NCBI RefSeq assembly: GCF_009764645.1
Contig: NZ_RWIM01000061.1
Span: 1 to 64,000 of the forward strand
DNA: 64,000 nt
Direction of reading: 5' to 3'
Source of the DNA: Pseudomonas sp. PB106
GTDB lineage: Bacteria; Pseudomonadota; Gammaproteobacteria; Pseudomonadales; Pseudomonadaceae
The position numbers were made by a program, and so were the translations under genes. Below are positions 19,181 through 31,771 of this stretch, piece by piece (the first letter of the stretch is position 1; each line of letters begins with the position of its first letter). The notes under the pieces are model-generated. The model had not been told where the DNA came from. It was given only the letters and a program-made list of their open reading frames with translations, and did not search any database.

Positions 19181-19618
19181 ATGACGGTCTGGTTGGTGGT
19201 GTCAATCCTGCTGGTGGTTTTGAGTCCGCTGGCATGGTTGCGTCCATCGCGTGCGCAAAGCGGCCGAATTGCCCTGCGCATGGAGGCGCGCCGCATCGGT
19301 CTGGCCATGCAACTGGCGCCTCAGGAATGGCCGCACTGGCTGGCGCAAGAGCCGCCCAATCCGTGTGCGCAGTACCATCGCCCGCGCCGCAGCAGTAAAC
19401 CGCTGTGCTGGACGTACTGGCAGAAATCGCCGGGTGTGTGGGTCAATCAGTGGCAGGAAATCTGTGAGGATCGGGTGCTGCTCAATCATTTCGAAAAATT
19501 GCCGGGCAATGTTTTCAAGGTTGAAGCGGACAAGCAGATGATCGCCCTGTATTGGGGGGAGAAGGGCGAGGCCACGGTCCTGCAGGACATCGACGCCACG
19601 CTGAAAGCGCTGGCATGA
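19181..19618 (+). CDS. Membrane-anchored protein of unknown function
   Basis: A 145-residue protein with one N-terminal membrane helix (about residues 3-22, MTVWLVVSILLVVLSPLAWL), then an Arg-rich segment (RPSRAQSGRIALRMEARRIG) suited to the cytoplasmic face, and a soluble domain rich in Trp (PHWLAQ, WTYWQKSPGVWVNQW). It ends with an amphipathic helix. I do not recognise a characterised family. Homologues seem to sit at the same place (between the universal stress gene and fadB) in other pseudomonads. The start at 19181 is chosen because the first ten codons of the longer frame look non-coding. Confidence 0.75.
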   Translation: MTVWLVVSILLVVLSPLAWLRPSRAQSGRIALRMEARRIGLAMQLAPQEWPHWLAQEPPNPCAQYHRPRRSSKPLCWTYWQKSPGVWVNQWQEICEDRVLLNHFEKLPGNVFKVEADKQMIALYWGEKGEATVLQDIDATLKALA

Positions 19619-20143
19619 CGCGCGGACTTTTCGCACTGCAATGGTGTGAAACGTCCGGCAGACGCGCATAAAAAAGCCCGACATGATTCATCGGGCGGGG
19701 TTGGCCAGGCAGGCCGGTGAACTTTTTGACGGATCCGGCTCCGAATACTCGGGGCATTTCCCGGTCGTCCAGCCAGCGTAGCCTGTTAAACAAGGTGCGC
19801 AGCGAATTAGGGCGAATTTTCTAACTATTGATTCTATGAATGGCTTCACATGCAGACGCGTGTTGTGGGTCTTCGTGGTACGGAAATGACCGCAAAGTCG
19901 CATTTCAACCCGTATTTTGGGCGATTGACAATTGTCGGAAATTCCGTGAAGGTGACGTACCCAAATCAAACGGGCGTATGAATTGAGCGTTTGTCTTACA
20001 GACTGCTCCTACAGAATCCCGACTATCGCGTTGGCGGGTGTGCCGGGTGGATTGGCGTTAGCATCGACGAAAAAGCGTCCTGCCAAGCCATTCGCCTGCG
20101 TCCGACGTGTACTGTTCAGCTTCCATATCGTGGAGATCAGTTG
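19619..20143. other. 525-bp intergenic region upstream of fadBA
   Basis: No convincing protein gene. It holds a minus-strand terminator (19670-19697) with a possible short minus-strand RNA before it, a CAAACG/CGTTTG inverted repeat (19967-19993) and the fadB leader. The frame upstream of fadB is open from 19991 but has no coding look. Confidence 0.6.
19670..19697 (-). terminator. Minus-strand terminator without an assigned gene
   Basis: Stem GCCCGA/TCGGGC with an internal AT-rich loop and a T6 run on the minus strand. The nearest annotated minus-strand gene starts beyond it, so an unannotated transcript must enter from about 19700-19820, or the hairpin is incidental. Confidence 0.55.
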
Positions 20144-22291
20144 ATGATTTACGAAGGTAAAGCCATCACGGTTAAAGCTCTTGAAAGTGGCATCGTCGAA
20201 TTGAAATTCGACCTCAAGGGTGAGTCCGTCAACAAGTTCAACCGTCTAACCCTGAACGAACTTCGTCAGGCCGTAGACACCATCAAGGCAGATGCTTCGA
20301 TCAAGGGCGTGATCGTCAGCAGTGGCAAGGACGTTTTCATCGTCGGCGCCGACATCACCGAATTTGTCGACAACTTCAAGCTGCCGGATGCCGAGCTGGT
20401 TGCTGGCAATCTCGAAGCCAACAAGATCTTCAGCGATTTCGAAGACCTCAACGTTCCGACTGTAGCGGCCATCAATGGCATCGCTCTTGGCGGCGGTCTG
20501 GAAATGTGCCTGGCAGCTGACTATCGCGTCATGTCCACCAAGGCCAAGATCGGTCTGCCGGAAGTCAAACTGGGCATCTACCCAGGCTTCGGCGGCACCG
20601 TGCGTCTGCCGCGTCTGATCGGTGTCGACAACGCTATCGAGTGGATTGCCGCCGGCAAGGAAAACCGCCCTGAAGACGCTCTGAAAGTCAGCGCCGTCGA
20701 CGCCGTGGTTGCTCCAGAGAAGCTGCAGGAAGCTGCCCTTGAACTGATCAAGCGCGCCATCTCCGGCGAGTTCGATTACAAGGCCAAGCGTCAGCCGAAA
20801 CTTGAAAAACTCAAGCTGAACGCCATTGAACAAATGATGGCTTTCGAAACCGCCAAAGGTTTCGTCGCCGGTCAGGCTGGCCCGAACTACCCGGCGCCGG
20901 TTGAAGCGATCAAGACCATCCAGAAAGCCGCGAACTTCGGTCGTGACAAGGCGCTGGAAGTCGAAGCCGCCGGTTTCGTCAAACTGGCCAAGACCTCTGC
21001 TGCGCAGAGCTTGATCGGTCTGTTCCTGAACGATCAGGAACTGAAGAAAAAGGCCAAGGCCTATGACGAAATCGCCAAAGACGTGAAGCAGGCTGCCGTA
21101 CTCGGCGCCGGCATCATGGGTGGCGGTATCGCATATCAGTCGGCCTCCAAAGGCACGCCGATCCTGATGAAGGACATCAACGAGCACGGTATCGAGCAGG
21201 GCCTGGCTGAAGCCGCCAAACTGCTGGTTGGCCGCGTTGATAAAGGTCGCATGACCGCTGCAAAAATGGCTGAAGTGCTCAACGGCATTCGTCCGACCCT
21301 GTCCTACGGCGACTTCGGTCACGTCGATCTGGTTGTCGAAGCGGTCGTCGAGAACCCGAAGGTCAAGCAAGCTGTATTGGCAGAAGTCGAAGGTCAGGTC
21401 AAAGAGGACACAATCCTCGCGTCCAACACTTCGACCATTTCCATCAGCCTGCTGGCGAAAGCCCTCAAGCGTCCGGAAAACTTCGTCGGCATGCACTTCT
21501 TCAATCCGGTGCACATGATGCCGCTGGTGGAAGTGATCCGTGGCGAGAAATCGAGTGAGCTGGCTGTCGCCACCACCGTTGCCTACGCCAAGAAAATGGG
21601 CAAGAACCCGATCGTCGTCAACGACTGCCCGGGCTTCCTGGTCAACCGCGTACTGTTCCCGTACTTCGGTGGCTTCGCCAAGCTGGTCAGCGCCGGTGTG
21701 GACTTCGTCCGTATCGACAAGGTCATGGAAAAATTCGGCTGGCCGATGGGCCCGGCGTACCTGATGGACGTGGTCGGTATCGACACCGGTCACCATGGTC
21801 GTGACGTAATGGCTGAGGGTTTCCCGGACCGCATGAAGGATGACCGTCGTTCGGCCATCGACGTGCTGTACGAAGCCAAGCGCCTGGGCCAGAAGAACGG
21901 CAAGGGTTTCTACGCTTACGAGGCCGACAAGAAAGGCAAGCAGAAGAAAGTCGCCGATCCGTCGGTGCTGGAAGTGCTCAAGCCGATCGTTTACGAGCAG
22001 CGTGAAGTCACTGACGAAGACATCATCAATTGGATGATGATCCCGCTGTGCCTGGAAACCGTGCGTTGCCTGGAAGACGGTATCGTTGAAACTGCCGCCG
22101 AAGCCGACATGGGTCTGGTCTACGGTATCGGTTTCCCTCCATTCCGTGGCGGTGCACTGCGCTACATCGATTCGATCGGTGTTGCCGAGTTCGTCGCCTT
22201 GGCTGACCAGTACGCTGATTTGGGCGCGCTGTACCACCCGACCGCGAAGCTGCGTGAAATGGCCAAAAACGGCCAACGGTTCTTCGGTTAA
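20144..22291 (+). CDS. fadB: Fatty acid oxidation complex, alpha subunit
   Basis: Multifunctional beta-oxidation enzyme: enoyl-CoA hydratase/isomerase (about 1-190) and L-3-hydroxyacyl-CoA dehydrogenase (from about 310). It pairs with FadA in an alpha2beta2 complex. The 715 residues carry [18 protein letters not shown] and [20 protein letters not shown] in the hydratase domain, the NAD motif GAGIMGGG from Gly321, [12 protein letters not shown] and [16 protein letters not shown] with the dehydrogenase His. The ATG at 20144 starts [10 protein letters not shown], normal for the family; the open frame further upstream is not family-like. fadA follows after 32 bp in one operon. PsrA control is known in Pseudomonas. 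Confidence 0.97.
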   Translation: MIYEGKAITVKALESGIVELKFDLKGESVNKFNRLTLNELRQAVDTIKADASIKGVIVSSGKDVFIVGADITEFVDNFKLPDAELVAGNLEANKIFSDFEDLNVPTVAAINGIALGGGLEMCLAADYRVMSTKAKIGLPEVKLGIYPGFGGTVRLPRLIGVDNAIEWIAAGKENRPEDALKVSAVDAVVAPEKLQEAALELIKRAISGEFDYKAKRQPKLEKLKLNAIEQMMAFETAKGFVAGQAGPNYPAPVEAIKTIQKAANFGRDKALEVEAAGFVKLAKTSAAQSLIGLFLNDQELKKKAKAYDEIAKDVKQAAVLGAGIMGGGIAYQSASKGTPILMKDINEHGIEQGLAEAAKLLVGRVDKGRMTAAKMAEVLNGIRPTLSYGDFGHVDLVVEAVVENPKVKQAVLAEVEGQVKEDTILASNTSTISISLLAKALKRPENFVGMHFFNPVHMMPLVEVIRGEKSSELAVATTVAYAKKMGKNPIVVNDCPGFLVNRVLFPYFGGFAKLVSAGVDFVRIDKVMEKFGWPMGPAYLMDVVGIDTGHHGRDVMAEGFPDRMKDDRRSAIDVLYEAKRLGQKNGKGFYAYEADKKGKQKKVADPSVLEVLKPIVYEQREVTDEDIINWMMIPLCLETVRCLEDGIVETAAEADMGLVYGIGFPPFRGGALRYIDSIGVAEFVALADQYADLGALYHPTAKLREMAKNGQRFFG

Positions 22292-22317
22292 GCGTCCCAA
22301 CTTTTGAGCGAGAGTGA

Positions 22318-23499
<1,182 letters not shown>

Positions 23500-23514
23500 G
23501 CGTCTCGTCGATGG

Positions 23515-23545
23515 AAGCCGGGGCCAAGTGCCCCGGTTTTTGTTT
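23515..23545 (+). terminator. Terminator of fadBA
   Basis: Stem CCGGGGC (23518-23524) / GCCCCGG (23530-23536), followed by a T-rich run. Confidence 0.9.
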
Positions 23546-23597
23546 TTGCGGATTTATTTTATTTTTATTTTGAAAAAATTTGAGTGAGGGCCAAAGC

Positions 23598-23834
23598 ATG
23601 CCGATACAACCAGGGCTCTACCAACATTACAAAGGTCCGCAGTACCGCGTATTCAGTGTTGCGCGGCATTCCGAAACCGAAGAAGAAGTGGTGTTTTACC
23701 AAGCCCTGTATGGGGAATACGGCTTTTGGGTGCGCCCGCTGAGCATGTTTCTCGAGTCGGTCGAGGTTGACGGCGAGCAGGTGCCGCGCTTTGCTTTGGT
23801 GCAAGCCGAACCGAGCCTTTTTTCCAAGGCATGA
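23598..23834 (+). CDS. DUF1653 domain protein
   Basis: A 78-residue soluble protein with the DUF1653 pattern: PGLYQHYKGPQYRVF, then a charged turn, VVFYQALYGEYGFWVRPLSMFLE. The fold is thought to be a small beta-barrel; function unknown. The ATG at 23598 has GAGGG at good distance; the TTG at 23580 is the only earlier alternative and would lie over that site. It sits between fadA and topA, a place it keeps in other pseudomonads. Confidence 0.8.
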   Translation: MPIQPGLYQHYKGPQYRVFSVARHSETEEEVVFYQALYGEYGFWVRPLSMFLESVEVDGEQVPRFALVQAEPSLFSKA

Positions 23835-23948
23835 GGCCAGTGCGCAGGAAACCCTGTGCTTGACCTCACCTTGTATCAACTATATATAGCGGTGCCGCGT
23901 CAGGCGCCAACCGCCTTTCACTTCTAGAATTCAGGAATTTTCTGATCC

Positions 23949-26579
23949 ATGGGCAAATCGCTGGTCATTGTGGAATCCCCGGCTAAGGCCAAGACCATCA
24001 ACAAGTATCTGGGTAACCAATACGTGGTGAAGTCGAGTATCGGCCATATCCGAGACCTGCCCACCAGCGGTTCGGCTAGCGCCAGCAAAGAGCCAGCCGC
24101 CAAGCGCGGCAAGGCTGCTGCGGGCGAAGGTCCGGTGCTCTCGCCGAAAGAGAAAGCGCGCAAGCAGCTGGTCTCGCGGATGGGTGTCGATCCCGATCAG
24201 GGCTGGAAAGCCAAGTACGAGATCCTCCCGGGCAAGGAAAAGGTCATCGAAGAGCTGCGCCGGCTCGCCAAAGATGCTGACACCATCTATCTCGCAACCG
24301 ACTTGGATCGCGAGGGGGAAGCCATTGCTTGGCACCTGCGCGAAGCCATCGGTGGTGACGACAGCCGCTACAAGCGCGTGGTGTTTAACGAAATCACCAA
24401 GAAGGCGATTCAGGAAGCGTTCTCGGAACCTGGCGAGCTGGACATTGATCGTGTCAACGCACAGCAGGCGCGTCGTTTCCTTGACCGTGTTGTGGGCTAC
24501 ATGGTCTCGCCGCTGCTGTGGGCGAAGATTGCCCGTGGTCTGTCCGCCGGTCGTGTGCAATCGGTTGCCGTGAAGCTGGTGGTCGAGCGTGAACGCGAAA
24601 TCCGTGCCTTCAACCCGGAAGAGTACTGGGAAGTGCATGCCGATCTCGGTACCACCAAAGGCTCGACCGTGCGTTTCGAAGTCGCTCGTGAGAAAGGTGA
24701 AGCCTTCAAGCCGCTCAACGAAGCTCAGGCCATGGCCGCGCTGGAGAAGCTCAAGTCTTCCAGCTACAGCATCGTCAAGCGCGAAGACAAGCCGACCAGC
24801 AGCAAACCCTCGGCTCCGTTTATCACGTCCACCCTGCAACAGGCTGCAAGTAACCGCCTGGGCTTCGGCGTGAAGAAAACCATGATGATGGCTCAGCGTT
24901 TGTACGAAGCCGGCTACATCACATATATGCGTACCGACTCGACCAACCTCTCGGCTGACGCCGTGACGATGGCGCGTGCTTATATTGAAGACGAGTTCGG
25001 CAAGAAGTATCTGCCGGAAACGCCGAACGTCTACAGCAGCAAGGAAGGCGCACAAGAGGCTCACGAAGCGATTCGTCCTTCTGACGCCAACACCATTCCG
25101 AGCAAACTGGCAGGCATGGAGCGCGACGCCGAGCGTCTCTACGAGTTGATCTGGCGCCAGTTCCTCGCTTGCCAGATGCTGCCGGCGCAATACCTGTCGA
25201 CCACTGTCAGCGTTGGCGCTGGCGATTTCGAGCTGCGTGCCAAGGGCCGTATCCTCAAGTTCGACGGTTACACCCGTGTCATGCCGCAAATTGCCAAGCC
25301 AGGCGACGACGACGTTCTGCCTGATATGGCGCAGGGCGACGTGATGAAGCTGATCAAGCTTGATCCGTCCCAGCACTTCACCAAGCCGCCGGCGCGTTAC
25401 TCGGAAGCAAGCCTGGTTAAAGAAATGGAAAAACGTGGCATCGGTCGTCCGTCGACTTACGCCGCGATCATTTCGACCATTCAGGATCGCGGCTACGTGA
25501 CCCTGCACAACCGTCGTTTCTATTCGGAAAAGATGGGCGATATCGTTACCGAGCGTCTGTCCGAGAGCTTCTCGAACCTGATGGACTATGGCTTCACCGC
25601 CGGCATGGAAGAGAATCTCGATGACGTGGCGCAGGGCGAGCGCGACTGGAAAAGCGTGCTCGACGAGTTCTACGGCGACTTCAAAAAGAAACTCGAAGTG
25701 GCCGAAAACCCGGACAGCGGCATGCGTGCCAACCAACCGGTGATGACAGATATTCCGTGCACCACTTGCGGTCGGCCGATGCAGATTCGTACTGCTTCGA
25801 CTGGCGTGTTCCTCGGTTGCTCGGGCTACAGCCTGCCGCCGAAAGAGCGTTGCAAGGCTACCGTTAACCTGGTGCCAGGCGATGAAATCGCTGCGGACGA
25901 CGAAGGTGAATCCGAGTCGCTGGTACTGCGTGGCAAGCATCGCTGCCCGATCTGCAGCACGGCGATGGACGCTTACCTGCTCGATGAGAAGCGCAAGCTG
26001 CACATCTGCGGTAACAACCCGGATTGCGCCGGCTATGAAATCGAAGAAGGCAGCTATCGCATCAAGGGCTACGAAGGTCCGAGCCTGGAATGCGACAAGT
26101 GCGGCAGCGAGATGCAGCTCAAAACCGGTCGTTTCGGTAAGTTCTTCGGTTGCACCAACCCTGAGTGCAAGAACACTCGCAAACTGCTGAAGAGTGGTGA
26201 CGCGGCGCCGCCGAAGATGGATCCGGTGAAGATGCCTGAGTTGAAGTGCGAAAAGGTCAACGACACCTACATCCTGCGCGACGGTGCTTCCGGTCTGTTC
26301 CTGGCGGCAAGTCAGTTCCCGAAAAACCGCGAGACCCGTGCTCCGCTGGTGATCGAGATCCTGCCGCACAAGGACGAGATCGATCCGAAGTATCATTTCC
26401 TCTGTGAAGCACCGCAGAAGGATCCTGATGGTCTGCCAGCGGTCATCCGCTACAGCCGCAAGACCAAGGAGCAATACGTGCAGACCGAAGTCGACGGCAA
26501 GCCTACCGGTTGGAAGGCTTACTACGATGGCGGTAAATGGACGGTGGAAGACAAGCGTACGAAGGCCAAAGCTGAGTAA
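23949..26579 (+). CDS. topA: DNA topoisomerase I
   Basis: Type IA topoisomerase that relaxes negative supercoils behind RNA polymerase. The 876-residue protein has a Toprim domain ([33 protein letters not shown]), the active-site Tyr326 in [11 protein letters not shown], and the [10 protein letters not shown] segment. Three C-terminal four-Cys zinc ribbons follow: CTTCGRPM with [13 protein letters not shown] with [10 protein letters not shown], and CDKCGSEMQ with CTNPECK. Compared with E. coli there is an insert of about 35 Lys/Ala-rich residues after DLPTSGS (residues 37-72), as usual in Pseudomonas. Ends at a strong terminator. Confidence 0.97.
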   Translation: MGKSLVIVESPAKAKTINKYLGNQYVVKSSIGHIRDLPTSGSASASKEPAAKRGKAAAGEGPVLSPKEKARKQLVSRMGVDPDQGWKAKYEILPGKEKVIEELRRLAKDADTIYLATDLDREGEAIAWHLREAIGGDDSRYKRVVFNEITKKAIQEAFSEPGELDIDRVNAQQARRFLDRVVGYMVSPLLWAKIARGLSAGRVQSVAVKLVVEREREIRAFNPEEYWEVHADLGTTKGSTVRFEVAREKGEAFKPLNEAQAMAALEKLKSSSYSIVKREDKPTSSKPSAPFITSTLQQAASNRLGFGVKKTMMMAQRLYEAGYITYMRTDSTNLSADAVTMARAYIEDEFGKKYLPETPNVYSSKEGAQEAHEAIRPSDANTIPSKLAGMERDAERLYELIWRQFLACQMLPAQYLSTTVSVGAGDFELRAKGRILKFDGYTRVMPQIAKPGDDDVLPDMAQGDVMKLIKLDPSQHFTKPPARYSEASLVKEMEKRGIGRPSTYAAIISTIQDRGYVTLHNRRFYSEKMGDIVTERLSESFSNLMDYGFTAGMEENLDDVAQGERDWKSVLDEFYGDFKKKLEVAENPDSGMRANQPVMTDIPCTTCGRPMQIRTASTGVFLGCSGYSLPPKERCKATVNLVPGDEIAADDEGESESLVLRGKHRCPICSTAMDAYLLDEKRKLHICGNNPDCAGYEIEEGSYRIKGYEGPSLECDKCGSEMQLKTGRFGKFFGCTNPECKNTRKLLKSGDAAPPKMDPVKMPELKCEKVNDTYILRDGASGLFLAASQFPKNRETRAPLVIEILPHKDEIDPKYHFLCEAPQKDPDGLPAVIRYSRKTKEQYVQTEVDGKPTGWKAYYDGGKWTVEDKRTKAKAE

Positions 26580-26596
26580 GCGTTAGCCTGATACTG

Positions 26597-26638
26597 AAAG
26601 GCCGCATGAGCACCCTCGGGTTTTCATGCGGCCTTTTT
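26597..26638 (+). terminator. Terminator of topA
   Basis: Thirteen-bp stem AAAGGCCGCATGA / TCATGCGGCCTTT, loop of about 14 nt, then a T-rich run. Confidence 0.9.
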
Positions 26639-26722
26639 GTTTTGTGCTTGCGGTGGGATCGGCTGATCCACGACACTGTCCGGCCTGTGTGAAGCAATTA
26701 TTTCGTAGTGGAGACTGCCGTC

Positions 26723-27247
26723 ATGGCCCACGAGCTCTATACCCGTACCAACCAGAAGATCTATTTCGCCGGCCTGTCGCTCGAAGCCTTGGCTCGCGCT
26801 GAAGAAGGGCGGGCGATGAATTCCTTGGCGCTGATTCAGGCCGGGCGAGAATCGGCGTTGTTTCACCTCTACGGCGCCTTGCTGGGTCTTTGCCATGAAA
26901 TCGCTGGTTTCTATCGTCTGCCACAAGCCAATGCGCCACGTGCAGAGGTGTTACTGACACGCGAAGTGCTTGAATCGATCGCGATCCCGGAGCTGGCGGA
27001 AATGATCGAGCTGGCAGGGAATTCCGAAACGTGGCTGGCAAAGCTGCTGGCGGCGCATTCGGCAATGTTTCAACCGCCTCGCGCACCCCATAAGCCAAAA
27101 GGCGATGTGACGCAGCCATTGATTCAGGCCGTTAATCTGGACGAAGAAGAGGCGACTGAAGAGTTGAACCGAGAGGAGCTGGAGAGCTGGCGGCAAAACC
27201 TTAAAGGCTTGGCTTTGCGCTTTCGCGAAGGCTTGAATGAGTGCTGA
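26723..27247 (+). CDS. DUF6586-like protein of unknown function
   Basis: A 174-residue, mostly alpha-helical soluble protein (MAHELYTRTNQKIYFAGLSL start). The middle carries NSLALIQAGRESALFHLYGALLG and an acidic C-terminal third (NLDEEEATEELNREELESW). I know of no function. The start ATG 26723 is preferred over a GTG five codons upstream; a GGAG near 26710 gives reasonable spacing. It stands between topA and a 77-residue gene in the same orientation, an arrangement conserved in Pseudomonas. Confidence 0.78.
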   Translation: MAHELYTRTNQKIYFAGLSLEALARAEEGRAMNSLALIQAGRESALFHLYGALLGLCHEIAGFYRLPQANAPRAEVLLTREVLESIAIPELAEMIELAGNSETWLAKLLAAHSAMFQPPRAPHKPKGDVTQPLIQAVNLDEEEATEELNREELESWRQNLKGLALRFREGLNEC

Positions 27248-27353
27248 GGGTGATTGACACGGTGGCAATCTGAAACATGCTGCTGGTCAAGATCCCAAGC
27301 GAAGCCTGAATGATGTCTATATAATCGCTGCCTTTCGTGGAGAACAGACCTAC

Positions 27354-27587
27354 ATGCCAACGTCCTTTCTAGAAATTGTCGAGTTACCAGACGGCCGAAT
27401 CGAACTGCGCAGGGCTGAGGACGAAGGTTCTCTGGTGACGCTGGATTTCTCCGAGGATGCCAAGGCGTTCCTGCAAGGTCAGCACGTCGAAATCGCCAAG
27501 GCCATGTTGAGCGTCGGCGTTCAGATGGCAGGCCGTATGGTTGAAGGCGAGTTTGATAAGGAAGAGGGGCCGCGGGTTCTTCATTGA
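27354..27587 (+). CDS. Conserved 77-aa protein of unknown function
   Basis: Small acidic soluble protein (MPTSFLEIVELPDGRIELRR start) with a predicted beta-hairpin, then an amphipathic helix (FLQGQHVEIAKAMLSVGVQMAGRMV). No cysteines, signal peptide or membrane segment. GTGGAG upstream of the ATG supports translation. It is convergent with sulA. Confidence 0.78.
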   Translation: MPTSFLEIVELPDGRIELRRAEDEGSLVTLDFSEDAKAFLQGQHVEIAKAMLSVGVQMAGRMVEGEFDKEEGPRVLH

Positions 27588-27683
27588 TCCCCATCGGTTT
27601 TTCTTTTTGACGTTATCGCTTCAGATCGGCTTCTCTGTCCTTTGAGAAGCCCTGCGCTTCACACAGCGCGTGTTGCCAAGCTA

Positions 27684-28157
27684 CTAACCCAATCGAATGT
27701 TCAGGCTCTGAGCATCGCCCGTGCGTGCGGCGCTGATCAGCTGGTGCCGTGAATGTGCGTTCAGCGGATTGAGCCAAGTGACCACTGTATGGCTACGGCC
27801 CAGACGCAGTGCTTCGCACGCCAGTTGCTGAGCACTTTGAGTGCCCCGAGGTTGCAGCAGCAGAATGCGTTCGCGGTTCAGGCCAGCGTCCCGCAGCCAG
27901 GTTTGCGTCAGGCTGGCGGGTGGCGCGATCAACGTCAGCCAGCGAGCGTCCTGATCTTCACTGAGTTCGCGAAGGATCGGGGCAAGCAGGTTGAGGCAGT
28001 TCCCGGCCGCACCGCGCAGTGACAGCTCACTGAATACTTCAGGCTCGGCATTCCACGGACGTTCGACCACTTCTTTCAGGATCGGCGCCATCGGTTGCGC
28101 CAGAAACGCTTCGAATAAAGTCAGTTGTGTTTGCTGAGGTGTGTGTGGGAACTGCAT
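27684..28157 (-). CDS. sulA: SOS cell division inhibitor SulA
   Basis: Binds FtsZ and blocks septum formation during the SOS response. A 157-residue protein with the SulA-type central domain (LNLLAPILRELSEDQDARWLTLIAPP, then LRDAGLNRERILLLQPRG and CEALRLGRSHTVVTWLNPL). The ATG at 28157 has AAGGAGG in front. It begins 10 bp after lexA, so both are one LexA-controlled operon. E. coli has sulA and lexA apart; the linked arrangement is the Pseudomonas one. Confidence 0.93.
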   Translation of the reverse strand: MQFPHTPQQTQLTLFEAFLAQPMAPILKEVVERPWNAEPEVFSELSLRGAAGNCLNLLAPILRELSEDQDARWLTLIAPPASLTQTWLRDAGLNRERILLLQPRGTQSAQQLACEALRLGRSHTVVTWLNPLNAHSRHQLISAARTGDAQSLNIRLG

Positions 28158-28167
28158 AAAGCCTCCT

Positions 28168-28776
28168 TTAGCGGCGAATGACGCCGACACTCAAGCCTTC
28201 GATCACCAGTTCCTGATCTTTCAGGTCAACTTCGATAGGGGCGAACTCTGGATTCTCGGCAATCAGCCAGACCTTGCTGCCTTCACGCTTGAAGCGTTTG
28301 ACGGTCACTTCATCGCCGATGCGGGCGACGACGACCTGGCCATTGCGCGCTTCACGTGTGGTGTGAACGGCCAGCAGGTCGCCATCAAAAATACCGATGT
28401 CCTTCATGCTCATGCCATGCACGCGCAACAGATAGTCGGCACGAGGATGGAAGAAGGCTGGATTGATGTTGCAAGATTCTTCGATGTGTTGTTGGGCGAG
28501 GATAGGAGCGCCTGCGGCGACCCGGCCAATGATCGGCAGGGTGGAGTCATCAGCCTTGGCTTCAAAGCCCGGGATGCGGATGCCGCGTGAAGCACCGGGC
28601 GTCATCTCTATCGCACCCTTGCGGGCCAGAGCCTTGAGGTGTTCTTCGGCAGCATTGGGCGATTTGAAGCCCAGTTCCTGAGCGATTTCCGCGCGGGTTG
28701 GCGGGTAGCCGTTGTCTTCGAGGCAACGTTTGATAAAGGCCAGAATCTCGGCTTGGCGTGGCGTCAGCTTTAGCAT
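28168..28776 (-). CDS. lexA: LexA repressor
   Basis: SOS master repressor, inactivated by RecA-stimulated self-cleavage. 202 residues: N-terminal winged helix ([41 protein letters not shown]), cleavage site Ala88-Gly89 in GRVAAGAPI, catalytic Ser123 in GMSMKDIG and Lys160 in DEVTVKRFK. All residues for autoproteolysis are present. Two LexA boxes lie 10-45 bp upstream of its start, so it represses itself and sulA. Confidence 0.97.
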   Translation of the reverse strand: MLKLTPRQAEILAFIKRCLEDNGYPPTRAEIAQELGFKSPNAAEEHLKALARKGAIEMTPGASRGIRIPGFEAKADDSTLPIIGRVAAGAPILAQQHIEESCNINPAFFHPRADYLLRVHGMSMKDIGIFDGDLLAVHTTREARNGQVVVARIGDEVTVKRFKREGSKVWLIAENPEFAPIEVDLKDQELVIEGLSVGVIRR

Positions 28777-28786
28777 ATTGATCGCT

Positions 28787-28802
28787 CTGTCTTTTTATAC
28801 AG
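28787..28802. promoter_or_regulatory. LexA box 1 (SOS operator)
   Basis: Perfect CTGT-N8-ACAG, 10 bp before the lexA start codon. Confidence 0.9.
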
Positions 28803-28805
28803 TGA

Positions 28806-28821
28806 CTGGGATTATATACAG
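28806..28821. promoter_or_regulatory. LexA box 2 (SOS operator)
   Basis: CTGG-N8-ACAG with an AT-rich centre; one mismatch to the consensus. The boxes are 19 bp apart, about two helical turns. Confidence 0.85.
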
Positions 28822-28946
28822 TGAAACGCTCTTGGCAATGCCCGTTTTTTGGCCTGCTGCCGGACGGTCGGGAGAAGCGTTTATTAAAGCGTCTGCCTTG
28901 TGTGGTTAAATAGCTGACCGACCATTCCCAAAACGAACTGGCAGGC

Positions 28947-28975
28947 TTGACAAGGCACAGGCTGAAACGTATGTT
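28947..28975 (+). promoter_or_regulatory. psrA promoter
   Basis: TTGACA at 28947-28952, 17-bp spacer, TATGTT at 28970-28975. The first PsrA-type box covers the -10 hexamer, consistent with autorepression. Confidence 0.7.
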
Positions 28976-28990
28976 TCAAACAAGTGTTTG
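28964..28990. promoter_or_regulatory. Two overlapping PsrA operator boxes
   Basis: GAAAC-N4-GTTTC (28964-28977) and CAAAC-N4-GTTTG (28977-28990) are both perfect inverted repeats of the known PsrA consensus and share one base. Confidence 0.8.
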
Positions 28991-29005
28991 TCAGGCGGAG
29001 TAGCC

Positions 29006-29713
29006 ATGGCCCAGTCGGAAACCGTTGAACGCATTCTTGATGCTGCCGAGCAGTTGTTCGCGGAGAAAGGTTTCGCTGAAACCTCATTGCGTTTGATCAC
29101 CAGCAAGGCTGGCGTCAACCTGGCAGCAGTGAACTATCACTTCGGCTCGAAGAAAGCGCTGATTCAGGCAGTGTTCTCGCGCTTCCTCGGGCCGTTCTGC
29201 ATCAGCCTCGATAAAGAGCTGGAGCGGCGTCAGGCCAAGCCTGAAAACAAGCCGACGCTTGAGGAGTTGCTGGAAATCCTCGTCGAGCAAGCCCTCGTGG
29301 TTCAGCCACGCAGCGGCAACGATCTGTCGATCTTCATGCGCCTGCTCGGCCTCGCGTTCAGCCAGAGTCAGGGCCACTTGCGCCGCTATCTGGAAGACAT
29401 GTACGGCAAGGTTTTCCGTCGCTACATGTTGCTGGTCAACGAAGCCGCGCCACGTATTCCGCCGATCGAACTGTTCTGGCGCGTGCACTTCATGCTCGGC
29501 GCCGCGGCGTTCAGCATGTCCGGCATCAAGGCCTTGCGCGCGATTGCCGAGACCGATTTCGGCGTCAATACCTCCATCGAACAAGTCATGCGCCTGATGG
29601 TGCCGTTTCTCGCTGCGGGCATGCGCGCTGAGACTGGCGTCACTGATGCGGCGATGGCCTCCGCGCAACTGCGTCCGCGCAGCAAATCAACGCCGGTCGC
29701 CGCCAAGGTTTAA
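29006..29713 (+). CDS. psrA: TetR-family regulator PsrA
   Basis: Represses its own gene and fadBA and activates rpoS in Pseudomonas; long-chain acyl ligands release it from DNA. 235 residues: N-terminal TetR helix-turn-helix (VERILDAAEQLFAEKGFAETSL; ITSKAGVNLAAVNYHFGSKKALIQAVF) and a C-terminal ligand domain. The ATG at 29006 follows GGAG; a TTG at 28988 overlaps the operator and is unlikely. Neighbours lexA (divergent) and nagZ (downstream), and the two operator boxes, support the assignment. Confidence 0.94.
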   Translation: MAQSETVERILDAAEQLFAEKGFAETSLRLITSKAGVNLAAVNYHFGSKKALIQAVFSRFLGPFCISLDKELERRQAKPENKPTLEELLEILVEQALVVQPRSGNDLSIFMRLLGLAFSQSQGHLRRYLEDMYGKVFRRYMLLVNEAAPRIPPIELFWRVHFMLGAAAFSMSGIKALRAIAETDFGVNTSIEQVMRLMVPFLAAGMRAETGVTDAAMASAQLRPRSKSTPVAAKV

Positions 29714-29779
29714 CCGTGCACGGGTGGGCGCGGCTGCTTGTATCCGCTAAGCTAGCCGCCCATGCCGACTCTCGTTCTG

Positions 29780-29856
29780 AACCCGATCTCCATAGCAATC
29801 GCTGACCTGCCGAGCATGGCTCACGGTAGCGATTTCCTGCAGATCGGGTTTTTCGT
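29780..29856 (+). terminator. Terminator-like structured leader upstream of nagZ
   Basis: A long, multi-part hairpin. The outer 10-bp stem (29780-29789 with 29841-29850) is perfect, as is a second 7-bp stem (29797-29803 with 29828-29834); a GC-rich inner hairpin lies inside. A T-rich tract follows directly. The nagZ ATG is at 29872, only about 20 bp later, leaving no room for a separate promoter after it. Confidence 0.75.
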
Positions 29857-29871
29857 TTTCAAGGAATCTCT

Positions 29872-31631
<1,760 letters not shown>

Positions 31632-31655
31632 GTCCGGCCGAGACCGAGTTGACCC

Positions 31656-31748
31656 CATCGCTGGCAAGCCAGCTCCCACAGGTATCGAGTTGAATCAGAG
31701 TCTTGTGCACGACTCATAACCCTGTGGGAGTTGGCTTGCCAGCGATAG
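31656..31748. repeat. REP-like inverted repeat (family C)
   Basis: Arms CATCGCTGGCAAGCCAGCTC and its complement face each other over about 40 bp. A second copy is at 40441-40534. It lies between the convergent mtnP and helicase genes. Confidence 0.9.
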
Positions 31749-31771
31749 CCCTTTAACTAACAACGCAAGTC

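Noticed and set aside
19991..20143. In-frame 5' extension of fadB (51 codons)
   Set aside because: Residues are unlike any FadB; the ATG at 20144 starts the conserved [10 protein letters not shown] with GGAGA in front.
20246..22300. Long minus-strand ORF (684 codons) opposite fadB
   Set aside because: Shadow of fadB: rich in His, Asp and Gln from reverse-complemented codons, no domain, no ribosome site. The same applies to the long antisense frames opposite topA, mfd, slt, uup and acnA.
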